The notes: a model not told the origin generated them from the letters alone. Shown: positions 1 through 14,379, counted from the stretch's first letter. The stretch: DNA of 64,000 nucleotides from Pachyseris speciosa (GCA_016490735.1 JAEMWC010001137.1:1-64000); one strand, 5' to 3'. Made by a program: numbers and translations.

Positions 1-3000
1 TCGATAATTTCATGAGGTAGGTCCCGGATGTCTTACTGTCCGTGTTAGCGAGGGAGTTGTTGACGACCATCTAGCCACAGCATTTTTACTAAGTCTTTAG
101 CATGCTCCAAATTCTACACCAGTTTCTCTCCCTGAGCCTTGAAATGATCACCGACACCTACTTTCTGAGGCTAAAGACTTGTTACCTCTCAAAGCAGAGC
201 TCTCAATATCCCTGCATTTTTCCAGCAGTACCGCCCGGGTAAACAAAGTACTCGTTTAGCAAATAACTGCACAGCAGGATATTAGACGAGGCAGACACTG
301 CACCTCGCAAGACTTTCTCCCTCACTGGACTTAATGATGTCCTAAGGAATACTCTGCTCTAAGAGGCCAACGGAAAATCAAACTCTAACGACGCCATTGC
401 GAGCTAACTGACCGCGCGAAGACTTCAAATGCACGTTTCTTTCTTTGAGAGAGAGTGGAAACTAACTGACAAATAAAACTGGAGGGGATGGGGGGGGGGG
501 GGGGATGTGGGATAAGACCTTAATGCAAAGTTTAAGTCAGGGACAGTTTCTTTCTCTTCTTCTAATTATTAATGTAGCTAGCATGCCCCCCGCCCCGTCC
601 AAAAAAGATAAAAAAGAAAAAGAGTGAGAGACATGTAATAGGAGTTAGTATGGACTCCAGGAGCCCTGTTTTGAAAACTCCAGCTATATATTTCAAGCAA
701 ATAGGTGAAATTGTAAAGAAAAAGCTTATAATCGACTTTAAACGATGTCACACGTTCAACTGAACAGTACTGAGCGCAAACAGAAAAAAGGGTGCCTTTA
801 GAAGATCAAAAATCAGACATTAAATGCTGGTTTTACTCAGCACCATGATATAAATTGCTTGTTAAATAGCTAGCCTCTTCTGACATCACACACATTGTGA
901 AAATCGTGCTTTAACGTTCGGTTTGAAGGCAATTCTTTTAATGTCAGTAGCTTTTTGGCGTTGAAAACGCCGTGATTTGGACAGGATTGGCCATAAAACT
1001 GAGAAACTGAATGTCCACATGTGTTATTACCTTGAGACATCTAGCCGAACTTTTCAAAACCAGGCTCATGAAAATTTGAGGGGTTTTAGAACTTTCTTTA
1101 TCAATACCTCGGTTTATCAAAAGGGAGACTTGCATTTAGGCCCGTTATGAACCTACAGTCTCTGTCAAAGGGAAGACAAATAATACATGTTATTTGTCTT
1201 GCAATTAGACATGAAATTGACGTGACCTCTGACATGAGAATTTTGGTGCGTTATTCGGCCAAATCTCTCTAGAATACGCTCTTTCTGACGGCAAAGTTAG
1301 CTTTGGAATTAGCGGCATAGATTTAGGCGAAGTCTAGCAGCGTTTTCAACCGAGCGTTCGTGATTGCTACGAAGAATCACAGCTAATTATTGTCGAATTT
1401 TATTTGTGTAAATTATCGCTCGATTTTGTGATCACTTCTGACACCGGAAACCAGTCATTATGACACTTTCAGACTATCAAATCACTCGATAAAGTTGCGA
1501 GGGCGGAAACTAGTCAAAAAAATGTTCAAACTTACGCTTTTTGCAGACAAATTCCCAGCCATGCCTTGTGTCTTTCTCGATAATTTCATGAGGTAGGTCC
1601 CGGATGTTTACTGTCCGTGTTAGCGAGGAGTTGTTGACGACCATCTAGCCACAGCATTTTTACTAAGTCTTTAGCATGCTCCAAATTCTACACCAGTTTC
1701 TCTCCCTGAGCCTTGAAATGATCACCGACACCTACTTTCTGAGGCTAAAGACTTGTTACCTCTCAAAGCAGAGCTCTCAATATCCCTGCATTTTTCCAGC
1801 AGTACCGCCCGGGTAAACAAAGTACTCGTTTAGCAAATAACTGCACAGCAGGATATTAGACGAGGCAGACACTGCACCTCGCAAGACTTTCTCCCTCACT
1901 GGACTTAATGATGTCCTAAGGAATACTCTGCTCTAGGAGGCCAACGGAAAATCAAACTCTAACGACGCCATTGCGAGCTAACTGACCGCGCGAAGACTTC
2001 AAATGCACGTTTCTTTCTTTGAGAGAGAGTGGAAACTAACTGACAAATAAAACTGGAGGGGATGGGGGGGGGGGGGGGGGGGAGTGGGGATAAGACCTTA
2101 ATGCAAAGTTTAAGTCAGGGACAGTTTCTTTCTCTTCTTCTAATTATTAATGTAGCTAGCATGCCCCCCGCCCCGTCCAAAAAAGATAAAAAAGAAAAAG
2201 AGTGAGAGACATGTAATAGGAGTTAGTATGGACTCCAGGAGCCCTGTTTTGAAAACTCCAGCTATATATTTCAAGCAAATAGGTGAAATTGTAAAGAAAA
2301 AGCTTATAATCGACTTTAAACGATGTCACACGTTCAACTGAACAGTACTGAGCGCAAACAGAAAAAAGGGTGCCTTTAGAAGATCAAAAATCAGACATTA
2401 AATGCTGGTTTTACTCAGCACCATGATATAAATTGCTTGTTAAATAGCTAGCCTCTTCTGACATCACACACATTGTGAAAATCGTGCTTTAACGTTCGGT
2501 TTGAAGGCAATTCTTTTAATGTCAGTAGCTTTTTGGCGTTGAAAACGCCGTGATTTGGACAGGATTGGCCATAAAACTGAGAAACTGAATGTCCACATGT
2601 GTTATTACCTTGAGACATCTAGCCGAACTTTTCAAAACCAGGCTCATGAAAATTTGAGGGGTTTTAGAACTTTCTTTATCAATACCTCGGTTTATCAAAA
2701 GGGAGACTTGCATTTAGGCCCGTTATGAACCTACAGTCTCTGTCAAAGGGAAGACAAATAATACATGTTATTTGTCTTGCAATTAGACATGAAATTGACG
2801 TGACCTCTGACATGAGAATTTTGGTGCGTTATTCGGCCAAATCTCTCTAGAATACGCTCTTTCTGACGGCAAAGTTAGCTTTGGAATTAGCGGCATAGAT
2901 TTAGGCGAAGTCTAGCAGCGTTTTCAACCGAGCGTTCGTGATTGCTACGAAGAATCACAGCTAATTATTGTCGAATTTTATTTGTGTAAATTATCGCTCG

Positions 3001-6000
3001 ATTTTGTGATCACTTCTGACACCGGAAACCAGTCATTATGACACTTTCAGACTATCAAATCACTCGATAAAGTTGCGAGGGCGGAAACTAGTCAAAAAAA
3101 TGTTCAAACTTACGCTTTTTGCAGACAAATTCCCAGCCATGCCTTGTGTCTTTCTCGATAATTTCATGAGGTAGGTCCCGGATGTTTACTGTCCGTGTTA
3201 GCGAGGAGTTGTTGACGACCATCTAGCCACAGCATTTTTACTAAGTCTTTAGCATGCTCCAAATTCTACACCAGTTTCTCTCCCTGAGCCTTGAAATGAT
3301 CACCGACACCTACTTTCTGAGGCTAAAGACTTGTTACCTCTCAAAGCAGAGCTCTCAATATCCCTGCATTTTTCCAGCAGTACCGCCCGGGTAAACAAAG
3401 TACTCGTTTAGCAAATAACTGCACAGCAGGATATTAGACGAGGCAGACACTGCACCTCGCAAGACTTTCTCCCTCACTGGACTTAATGATGTCCTAAGGA
3501 ATACTCTGCTCTAGGAGGCCAACGGAAAATCAAACTCTAACGACGCCATTGCGAGCTAACTGACCGCGCGAAGACTTCAAATGCACGTTTCTTTCTTTGA
3601 GAGAGAGTGGAAACTAACTGACAAATAAAACTGGAGGGGATGGGGGGGGGGGGGGGGGAGTGGGATAAGACCTTAATGCAAAGTTTAAGTCAGGGACAGT
3701 TTCTTTCTCTTCTTCTAATTATTAATGTAGCTAGCATGCCCCCCGCCCCGTCCAAAAAAGATAAAAAAAAAAAGAGTGAGAGACATGTAATAGGAGTTAG
3801 TATGGACTCCAGGAGCCCTGTTTTGAAAACTCCAGCTATATATTTCAAGCAAATAGGTGAAATTGTAAAGAAAAAGCTTATAATCGACTTTAAACGATGT
3901 CACACGTTCAACTGAACAGTACTGAGCGCAAACAGAAAAAAGGGTGCCTTTAGAAGATCAAAAATCAGACATTAAATGCTGGTTTTACTCCAGCACCAAT
4001 ATAAATTGCTTGTTAAATAGCTAGCCTCTTCTGACATCACACACATTGTGAAAATCGTGCTTTAACGTTCGGTTTGAAGCAATTCTTTTAATGTCAGTAG
4101 CTTTTTGGCGTTGAAAACGCCGTGATTTGGACAGGATTGGCCATAAAACTGAGAAACTGAATGTCCACATGTGTTATTACCTTGAGACATCTAGCCGAAC
4201 TTTTCAAAACCAGGCTCATGAAAATTTGAGGGGTTTTAGAACTTTCTTATCAATACCTCGGTTTATCAAAAGGGAGACTTGCATTTAGGCCCGTTATGAA
4301 CCTACAGTCTCTGTCAAAGGGAAGACAAATAATACATGTTATTTGTCTTGCAATTAGACATGAAATTGACGTGACCTCTGACATGAGAATTTTGGTGCGT
4401 TATTCGGCCAAATCTCTCTAGAATACGCTCTTTCTGACGGCAAAGTTAGCTTTGGAATTAGTCATAGATTTAGGCGAAGTCTAGCAGCGTTTTCAACCGA
4501 GCGTTCGTGTTGCTACGAAGAATCACAGCTAATTATTGTCGAATTTTATTTGTGTAAATTATCGCTCGATTTTGTGATCACTTCTGACACCGGAAACCAG
4601 TCATTATGACACTTTCAGACTATCAAATCACTCGATAAAGTTGCGAGGGCGGAAACTAGTCAAAAAAATGTTCAAACTTACGCTTTTTGCAGACAAATTC
4701 CCAGCCATGCCTTGTGTCTTTCTCGATAATTTCATGAGGTAGGTCCCGGATGTTTACTGTCCGTGTTAGCGAGGAGTTGTTGACGACCATCTAGCCACAG
4801 CATTTTTACTAAGTCTTTAGCATGCTCCAAATTCTACACCAGTTTCTCTCCCTGAGCCTTGAAATGATCACCGACACCTACTTTCTGAGGCTAAAGACTT
4901 GTTACCTCTCAAAGCAGAGCTCTCAATATCCCTGCATTTTTCCAGCAGTACCGCCCGGGTAAACAAAGTACTCGTTTAGCAAATAACTGCACAGCAGGAT
5001 ATTAGACGAGGCAGACACTGCACCTCGCAAGACTTTCTCCCTCACTGGACTTAATGATGTCCTAAGGAATACTCTGCTCTAGGAGGCCAACGGAAAATCA
5101 AACTCTAACGACGCCATTGCGAGCTAACTGACCGCGCGAAGACTTCAAATGCACGTTTCTTTTTTGAGAGAGAGTGGAAAACTAACTGACAAATAAAACT
5201 GGAGGGGATGGGGGGGGGGGGGGGGAGTGGGGATAAGACCTTAATGCAAAGTTTAAGTCAGGGACAGTTTCTTTCTCTTCTTCTAATTATTAATGTAGCT
5301 AGCATGCCCCCCGCCCCGTCCAAAAAAGATAAAAAAGAAAAAGAGTGAGAGACATGTAATAGGAGTTAGTATGGACTCCAGGAGCCCTGTTTTGAAAACT
5401 CCAGCTATATATTTCAAGCAAATAGGTGAAATTGTAAAGAAAAAGCTTATAATCGACTTTAAACGATGTCACACTTTCAACTGAACAGTACTGAGCGCAA
5501 ACAGAAAAAAGGGTGCCTTTAGAAAATCAAAAATCAGACATTAAATGCTGGTTTTTACTCAGCACCATGATATAAATTGCTTGTTAAATAGCTAGCCTCT
5601 TCTGACATCACACACATTGTGAAAATCGTGCTTTAACGTTCGGTTTGAAGGCAATTCTTTTAATGTCAGTAGCTTTTTGGCGTTGAAAACGCCGTGATTT
5701 GGACAGGATTGGCCATAAAACTGAGAAACTGAATGTCCACATGTGTTTATTACCTTGAGACATCTAGCCGAACTTTTCAAAACCAGGCTCATGAAAATTT
5801 GAGGGGTTTTAGAACTTTCTTTATCAATACCTCGGTTTATCAAAAGGGAGACTTGCATTTAGGCCCGTTATGAACCTACAGTCTCTGTCAAAGGGAAGAC
5901 AAATAATACATGTTATTTGTCTTGCAATTAGACATGAAATTGACGTGACCTCTGACATGAGAATTTTGGTGCGTTATTCGGCCAAATCTCTCTAGAATAC

Positions 6001-9000
6001 GCTCTTTCTGACGGCAAAGTTAGCTTTGGAATTAGTGGCATAGATTTAGGCGAAGTCTAGCAGCGTTTTCAACCGAGCGTTCGTGGTTGCTACGAAGAAT
6101 CACAGCTAATTATTGTCGAATTTTATTTGTGTAAATTATCGCTCGATTTTGTGATCACTTCTGACACCGGAAACCAGTCATTATGACACTTTCAGACTAT
6201 CAAATCACTCGATAAAGTTGCGAGGGCGGAAACTAGTCAAAAAAATGTTCAAACTTACGCTTTTTGCAGACAAATTCCCAGCCATGCCTTGTGTCTTTCT
6301 CGATAATTTCATGAGGTAGGTCCCGGATGTTTACTGTCCGTGTTAGCGAGGAGTTGTTGACGACCACCTAGCCACAGCATTTTTACTAAGTCTTTAGCAT
6401 GCTCCAAATTCTACACCAGTTTCTCTCCCTGAGCCTTGAAATGATCACCGACACCTACTTTCTGAGGCTAAAGACTTGTTACCTCTCAAAGCAGAGCTCT
6501 CAATATCCCTGCATTTTTCCAGCAGTACCGCCCGGGTAAACAAAGTACTCGTTTAGCAAATAACTGCACAGCAGGATATTAGACGAGGCAGACACTGCAC
6601 CTCGCAAGACTTTCTCCCTCACTGGACTTAATGATGTCCTAAGGAATACTCTGCTCTAAGAGGCCAACGGAAAATCAAACTCTAACGACGCCATTGCGAG
6701 CTAACTGACCGCGCGAAGACTTCAAATGCACGTTTCTTTCTTTGAGAGAGAGTGGAAACTAACTGACAAATAAAACTGGAGGGATGGGGGGGGGGGGGGG
6801 GAGTGGGGATAAGACCTTAATGCAAAGTTTAAGTCAGGGACAGTTTCTTTCTCTTCTTCTAATTATTAATGTAGCTAGCATGCCCCCCGCCCCGTCCAAA
6901 AAAGATAAAAAAGAAAAAGAGTGAGAGACATGTAATAGGAGTTAGTATGGACTCCAGGAGCCCTGTTTTGAAAACTCCAGCTATATATTTCAAGCAAATA
7001 GGTTAAATTGTAAAGAAAAAGCTTATAATCGACTTTAAACGATGTCACACTTTCAACTGAACAGTACTGAGCGCAAACAGAAAAAAGGGTGCCTTTAGAA
7101 AATCAAAAATCAGACATTAAATGCTGGTTTTACTCAGCACCATGATATAAATTGCTTGTTAAATAGCTAGCCTCTTCTGACATCACACACATTGTGAAAA
7201 TCGTGCTTTAACGTTCGGTTTGAAGGCAATTCTTTTAATGTCAGTAGCTTTTTGGCGTTGAAAACGCCGTGATTTGGACAGGATTGGCCATAAAACTGAG
7301 AAACTGAATGTCCACATGTGTTATTACCTTGAGACATCTAGCCGAACTTTTCAAAACCAGGCTCATGAAAATTTGAGGGTTTTAGAACTTTCTTTATCAA
7401 TACCTCGGTTTATCAAAAGGGAGACTTGCATTTAGGCCCGTTATGAACCTACAGTCTCTGTCAAAGGGAAGACAAATAATACATGTTATTTGTCTTGCAA
7501 TTAGACATGAAATTGACGTGACCTCTGACATGAGAATTTTGGTGCGTTATTCGGCCAAATCTCTCTAGAATACGCTCTTTCTGACGGCAAAGTTAGCTTT
7601 GGAATTAGTGGCATAGATTTAGGCGAAGTCTAGCAGCGTTTTCAACCGAGCGTTCGTGGTTGCTACGAAGAATCACAGCTAATTATTGTCGAATTTTATT
7701 TGTGTAAATTATCGCTCGATTTTGTGATCACTTCTGACACCGGAAACCAGTCATTATGACACTTTCAGACTATCAAATCACTCGATAAAGTTGCGAGGGC
7801 GGAAACTAGTCAAAAAAATGTTCAAACTTACGCTTTTTGCAGACAAATTCCCAGCCATGCCTTGTGTCTTTCTCGATAATTTCATGAGGTAGGTCCCGGA
7901 TGTTTACTGTCCGTGTTAGCGAGGAGTTGTTGACGACCACCTAGCCACAGCATTTTTACTAAGTCTTTAGCATGCTCCAAATTCTACACCAGTTTCTCTC
8001 CCTGAGCCTTGAAATGATCACCGACACCTACTTTCTGAGGCTAAAGACTTGTTACCTCTCAAAGCAGAGCTCTCAATATCCCTGCATTTTTCCAGCAGTA
8101 CCGCCCGGGTAAACAAAGTACTCGTTTAGCAAATAACTGCACAGCAGGATATTAGACGAGGCAGACACTGCACCTCGCAAGACTTTCTCCCTCACTGGAC
8201 TTAATGATGTCCTAAGGAATACTCTGCTCTAAGAGGCCAACGGAAAATCAAACTCTAACGACGCCATTGCGAGCTAACTGACCGCGCGAAGACTTCAAAT
8301 GCACGTTTCTTTCTTTGAGAGAGAGTGGAAACTAACTGACAAATAAAACTGGAGGGGATGGGGGGGGGGGGGGGGGAGTGGGGATAAGACCTTAATGCAA
8401 AGTTTAAGTCAGGGACAGTTTCTTTCTCTTCTTCTAATTATTAATGTAGCTAGCATGCCCCCCGCCCCGTCCAAAAAAGATAAAAAAGAAAAAGAGTGAG
8501 AGACATGTAATAGGAGTTAGTATGGACTCCAGGAGCCCTGTTTTGAAAACTCCAGCTATATATTTCAAGCAAATAGGTTAAATTGTAAAGAAAAAGCTTA
8601 TAATCGACTTTAAACGATGTCACACTTTCAACTGAACAGTACTGAGCGCAAACAGAAAAAAGGGTGCCTTTAGAAAATCAAAAATCAGACATTAAATGCT
8701 GGTTTTACTCAGCACCATGATATAAATTGCTTGTTAAATAGCTAGCCTCTTCTGACATCACACACATTGTGAAAATCGTGCTTTAACGTTCGGTTTGAAG
8801 GCAATTCTTTTAATGTCAGTAGCTTTTTGGCGTTGAAAACGCCGTGATTTGGACAGGATTGGCCATAAAACTGAGAAACTGAATGTCCACATGTGTTATT
8901 ACCTTGAGACATCTAGCCGAACTTTTCAAAACCAGGCTCATGAAAATTTGAGGGGTTTTAGAACTTTCTTTATCAATACCTCGGTTTATCAAAAGGGAGA

Positions 9001-12000
9001 CTTGCATTTAGGCCCGTTATGAACCTACAGTCTCTGTCAAAGGGAAGACAAATAATACATGTTATTTGTCTTGCAATTAGACATGAAATTGACGTGACCT
9101 CTGACATGAGAATTTTGGTGCGTTATTCGGCCAAATCTCTCTAGAATACGCTCTTTCTGACGGCAAAGTTAGCTTTGGAATTAGTGGCATAGATTTAGGC
9201 GAAGTCTAGCAGCGTTTTCAACCGAGCGTTCGTGGTTGCTACGAAGAATCACAGCTAATTATTGTCGAATTTTATTTGTGTAAATTATCGCTCGATTTTG
9301 TGATCACTTCTGACACCGGAAACCAGTCATTATGACACTTTCAGACTATCAAATCACTCGATAAAGTTGCGAGGGCGGAAACTAGTCAAAAAAATGTTCA
9401 AACTTACGCTTTTTGCAGACAAATTCCCAGCCATGCCTTGTGTCTTTCTCGATAATTTCATGAGGTAGGTCCCGGATGTTTACTGTCCGTGTTAGCGAGG
9501 AGTTGTTGACGACCACCTAGCCACAGCATTTTTACTAAGTCTTTAGCATGCTCCAAATTCTACACCAGTTTCTCTCCCTGAGCCTTGAAATGATCACCGA
9601 CACCTACTTTCTGAGGCTAAAGACTTGTTACCTCTCAAAGCAGAGCTCTCAATATCCCTGCATTTTTCCAGCAGTACCGCCCGGGTAAACAAAGTACTCG
9701 TTTAGCAAATAACTGCACAGCAGGATATTAGACGAGGCAGACACTGCACCTCGCAAGACTTTCTCCCTCACTGGACTTAATGATGTCCTAAGGAATACTC
9801 TGCTCTAAGAGGCCAACGGAAAATCAAACTCTAACGACGCCATTGCGAGCTAACTGACCGCGCGAAGACTTCAAATGCACGTTTCTTTCTTTGAGAGAGA
9901 GTGGAAACTAACTGACAAATAAAACTGGAGGGGATGGGGGGGGGGGGGGGGGAGTGGGGATAAGACCTTAATGCAAAGTTTAAGTCAGGGACAGTTTCTT
10001 TCTCTTCTTCTAATTATTAATGTAGCTAGCATGCCCCCCGCCCCGTCCAAAAAAGATAAAAAAGAAAAAGAGTGAGAGACATGTAATAGGAGTTAGTATG
10101 GACTCCAGGAGCCCTGTTTTGAAAACTCCAGCTATATATTTCAAGCAAATAGGTTAAATTGTAAAGAAAAAGCTTATAATCGACTTTAAACGATGTCACA
10201 CTTTCAACTGAACAGTACTGAGCGCAAACAGAAAAAAGGGTGCCTTTAGAAAATCAAAAATCAGACATTAAATGCTGGTTTTACTCAGCACCATGATATA
10301 AATTGCTTGTTAAATAGCTAGCCTCTTCTGACATCACACACATTGTGAAAATCGTGCTTTAACGTTCGGTTTGAAGGCAATTCTTTTAATGTCAGTAGCT
10401 TTTTGGCGTTGAAAACGCCGTGATTTGGACAGGATTGGCCATAAAACTGAGAAACTGAATGTCCACATGTGTTATTACCTTGAGACATCTAGCCGAACTT
10501 TTCAAAACCAGGCTCATGAAAATTTGAGGGGTTTTAGAACTTTCTTTATCAATACCTCGGTTTATCAAAAGGGAGACTTGCATTTAGGCCCGTTATGAAC
10601 CTACAGTCTCTGTCAAAGGGAAGACAAATAATACATGTTATTTGTCTTGCAATTAGACATGAAATTGACGTGACCTCTGACATGAGAATTTTGGTGCGTT
10701 ATTCGGCCAAATCTCTCTAGAATACGCTCTTTCTGACGGCAAAGTTAGCTTTGGAATTAGTGGCATAGATTTAGGCGAAGTCTAGCAGCGTTTTCAACCG
10801 AGCGTTCGTGGTTGCTACGAAGAATCACAGCTAATTATTGTCGAATTTTATTTGTGTAAATTATCGCTCGATTTTGTGATCACTTCTGACACCGGAAACC
10901 AGTCATTATGACACTTTCAGACTATCAAATCACTCGATAAAGTTGCGAGGGCGGAAACTAGTCAAAAAAATGTTCAAACTTACGCTTTTTGCAGACAAAT
11001 TCCCAGCCATGCCTTGTGTCTTTCTCGATAATTTCATGAGGTAGGTCCCGGATGTTTACTGTCCGTGTTAGCGAGGAGTTGTTGACGACCACCTAGCCAC
11101 AGCATTTTTACTAAGTCTTTAGCATGCTCCAAATTCTACACCAGTTTCTCTCCCTGAGCCTTGAAATGATCACCGACACCTACTTTCTGAGGCTAAAGAC
11201 TTGTTACCTCTCAAAGCAGAGCTCTCAATATCCCTGCATTTTTCCAGCAGTACCGCCCGGGTAAACAAAGTACTCGTTTAGCAAATAACTGCACAGCAGG
11301 ATATTAGACGAGGCAGACACTGCACCTCGCAAGACTTTCTCCCTCACTGGACTTAATGATGTCCTAAGGAATACTCTGCTCTAAGAGGCCAACGGAAAAT
11401 CAAACTCTAACGACGCCATTGCGAGCTAACTGACCGCGCGAAGACTTCAAATGCACGTTTCTTTCTTTGAGAGAGAGTGGAAACTAACTGACAAATAAAA
11501 CTGGAGGGGATGGGGGGGGGGGGGGGGAGTGGGGATAAGACCTTAATGCAAAGTTTAAGTCAGGGACAGTTTCTTTCTCTTCTTCTAATTATTAATGTAG
11601 CTAGCATGCCCCCCGCCCCGTCCAAAAAAGATAAAAAAGAAAAAGAGTGAGAGACATGTAATAGGAGTTAGTATGGACTCCAGGAGCCCTGTTTTGAAAA
11701 CTCCAGCTATATATTTCAAGCAAATAGGTTAAATTGTAAAGAAAAAGCTTATAATCGACTTTAAACGATGTCACACTTTCAACTGAACAGTACTGAGCGC
11801 AAACAGAAAAAAGGGTGCCTTTAGAAAATCAAAAATCAGACATTAAATGCTGGTTTTACTCAGCACCATGATATAAATTGCTTGTTAAATAGCTAGCCTC
11901 TTCTGACATCACACACATTGTGAAAATCGTGCTTTAACGTTCGGTTTGAAGGCAATTCTTTTAATGTCAGTAGCTTTTTGGCGTTGAAAACGCCGTGATT

Positions 12001-13279
12001 TGGACAGGATTGGCCATAAAACTGAGAAACTGAATGTCCACATGTGTTATTACCTTGAGACATCTAGCCGAACTTTTCAAAACCAGGCTCATGAAAATTT
12101 GAGGGGTTTTAGAACTTTCTTTATCAATACCTCGGTTTATCAAAAGGGAGACTTGCATTTAGGCCCGTTATGAACCTACAGTCTCTGTCAAAGGGAAGAC
12201 AAATAATACATGTTATTTGTCTTGCAATTAGACATGAAATTGACGTGACCTCTGACATGAGAATTTTGGTGCGTTATTCGGCCAAATCTCTCTAGAATAC
12301 GCTCTTTCTGACGGCAAAGTTAGCTTTGGAATTAGTGGCATAGATTTAGGCGAAGTCTAGCAGCGTTTTCAACCGAGCGTTCGTGGTTGCTACGAAGAAT
12401 CACAGCTAATTATTGTCGAATTTTATTTGTGTAAATTATCGCTCGATTTTGTGATCACTTCTGACACCGGAAACCAGTCATTATGACACTTTCAGACTAT
12501 CAAATCACTCGATAAAGTTGCGAGGGCGGAAACTAGTCAAAAAAATGTTCAAACTTACGCTTTTTGCAGACAAATTCCCAGCCATGCCTTGTGTCTTTCT
12601 CGATAATTTCATGAGGTAGGTCCCGGATGTTTACTGTCCGTGTTAGCGAGGAGTTGTTGACGACCACCTAGCCACAGCATTTTTACTAAGTCTTTAGCAT
12701 GCTCCAAATTCTACACCAGTTTCTCTCCCTGAGCCTTGAAATGATCACCGACACCTACTTTCTGAGGCTAAAGACTTGTTACCTCTCAAAGCAGAGCTCT
12801 CAATATCCCTGCATTTTTCCAGCAGTACCGCCCGGGTAAACAAAGTACTCGTTTAGCAAATAACTGCACAGCAGGATATTAGACGAGGCAGACACTGCAC
12901 CTCGCAAGACTTTCTCCCTCACTGGACTTAATGATGTCCTAAGGAATACTCTGCTCTAAGAGGCCAACGGAAAATCAAACTCTAACGACGCCATTGCGAG
13001 CTAACTGACCGCGCGAAGACTTCAAATGCACGTTTCTTTCTTTGAGAGAGAGTGGAAACTAACTGACAAATAAAACTGGAGGGGATGGGGGGGGGGGGGG
13101 AGTGGGGATAAGACCTTAATGCAAAGTTTAAGTCAGGGACAGTTTCTTTCTCTTCTTCTAATTATTAATGTAGCTAGCATGCCCCCCGCCCCGTCCAAAA
13201 AAGATAAAAAAGAAAAAGAGTGAGAGACATGTAATAGGAGTTAGTATGGACTCCAGGAGCCCTGTTTTGAAAACTCCAG

Positions 13280-13280
<1 letters not shown>
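1..13280. repeat. Tandem array of a ~1.576-kb satellite (8 full units plus a partial ninth)
   Basis: The landmark tcgataatttcatgagg recurs at 1, 1577, 3155, 4723, 6300, 7873, 9449, 11025 and 12600, giving unit lengths of 1568-1578 bp. Units are near-identical and differ by scattered substitutions, small indels and the length of an internal poly-G run. The array may begin before the window. Each unit carries at most a 63-codon minus-strand open frame (for example 944-1135) that is kept in most copies but broken or extended in others by frameshifts (as at 5592-5858), so coding is unlikely. No rRNA, 5S, histone or snRNA sequence was recognised. The ninth unit stops at the tatata of its own sequence, where an (AT)n expansion begins. 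It is best called an unclassified satellite. Confidence 0.95.
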
Positions 13281-13339
<59 letters not shown>

Positions 13340-13376
13340 ATATATATATATATATATACTTGTTTCCTGGGTAGAA

Positions 13377-13438
<62 letters not shown>
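13281..13438. repeat. Two (AT)n microsatellite blocks at the satellite edge
   Basis: Two long alternating TA tracts (13281-13358 and 13380-13438) are separated by a short unique spacer. The first tract starts inside the ctatatatt motif of the ninth satellite unit, so the microsatellite probably expanded from satellite sequence at or near the array breakpoint. An open frame of Tyr/Ile repeats across it is an artefact. Confidence 0.95.
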
Positions 13439-13442
<4 letters not shown>

Positions 13443-14190
13443 TATCGGTGGCTATCAATCCACTCCCAAGTTTTTAACTGTGGCAAAAATTTGGATCTTG
13501 ACACGCTTGTGACTTTTCAACAATATAAAATGGGATTCACCGAGCTCGTTTTTTCAGTTATTATCGCTTGACGCTAAAATTAGGCGGTGTTTCTGTCAGG
13601 TTATAGTGTTGCAAGGTGGACTACGTACCGTTACTGAAATGCCTATGGTTCCCCACTCTCGGTACGTATTTTGAATCAGTTATTGTTTAACGGCGTCCAA
13701 TCAGAAAGAGGCAATCAGCAGGACGATTTCTAGCAGGCACATAAAGATCTTGCTACGCATATCGATCGCTTGATTTTGATTTTCTTCGAGGGTTTGCCCG
13801 GGACCGCTTGGGCGGATTTTCGATCGAGAGGCACGAGAAGAAGCGTGAATGTTTCGGCCTTTATGTTGCGTGGTTTGGAAGCTGAGCGATGCGATTTTCT
13901 GGGGAAAAATCGCCTCGGCGCTGGCTCGATGCTGGAGCCGTTCAAAGGTCTTTCCACCCTTCTCATTTCTTATGAGGCACAGTCGGCGGCGAAGACAAAA
14001 CCCGACAAAATCGCTTAAAATATCAGTATTGAGGCAAAAGGACGACAATACACCACAGGCAAGACAATTTAACTTTTATTTAGCGTTGTTCAATACATAT
14101 ATTTAGCGATTCGTCGCTAGAGCATGAAACATACGGTAAATCCCATATATTTACTATCAAATAACAAAGGGTCACACAAACAGATTGTCT
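13439..14190. other. Unassigned stretch with a GC-richer island
   Basis: This is single-copy-looking DNA between the satellite and the first SINE. The part at about 13,760-14,020 is richer in CpG than its surroundings and is open in several frames on both strands (for example 13701-14048 minus and 13770-14018 plus). None of these frames contains a recognisable domain. It could be a promoter or untranslated first exon, or a retroposed fragment. No gene is called. Confidence 0.3.
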
Positions 14191-14379
14191 GGGGTCCCTG
14201 TGTTAGAAACCACTGTGAGCCACCTTAAGTTACTTAGCGGGCAAGTCCAGGCAGCAATATTCAGAGTTTATACTGAATAAGAGTGACGCTCATTGGTAAA
14301 CCTAGACACTAATTAGTATACAGGGACGGAGAGGAAACACATACACTTAATCAAACTTCAGGAACGCAGAGGGCAGAGG

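Noticed and set aside
1..13280. CRISPR array, rDNA or 5S/snRNA gene cluster
   Set aside because: The unit is 1.58 kb with no short repeat/spacer pattern and no rRNA, 5S or snRNA sequence that I could recognise. An Sm-site-like aattttgg and a snoRNA-like C/D pair in the unit are too weak to call.
13174..13458. 94-codon Tyr/Ile-repeat frame
   Set aside because: It translates (AT)n microsatellite and satellite edge.
13701..14106. Gene in the GC-richer island
   Set aside because: Frames overlap on both strands with no domain, and codon preference cannot decide between them.
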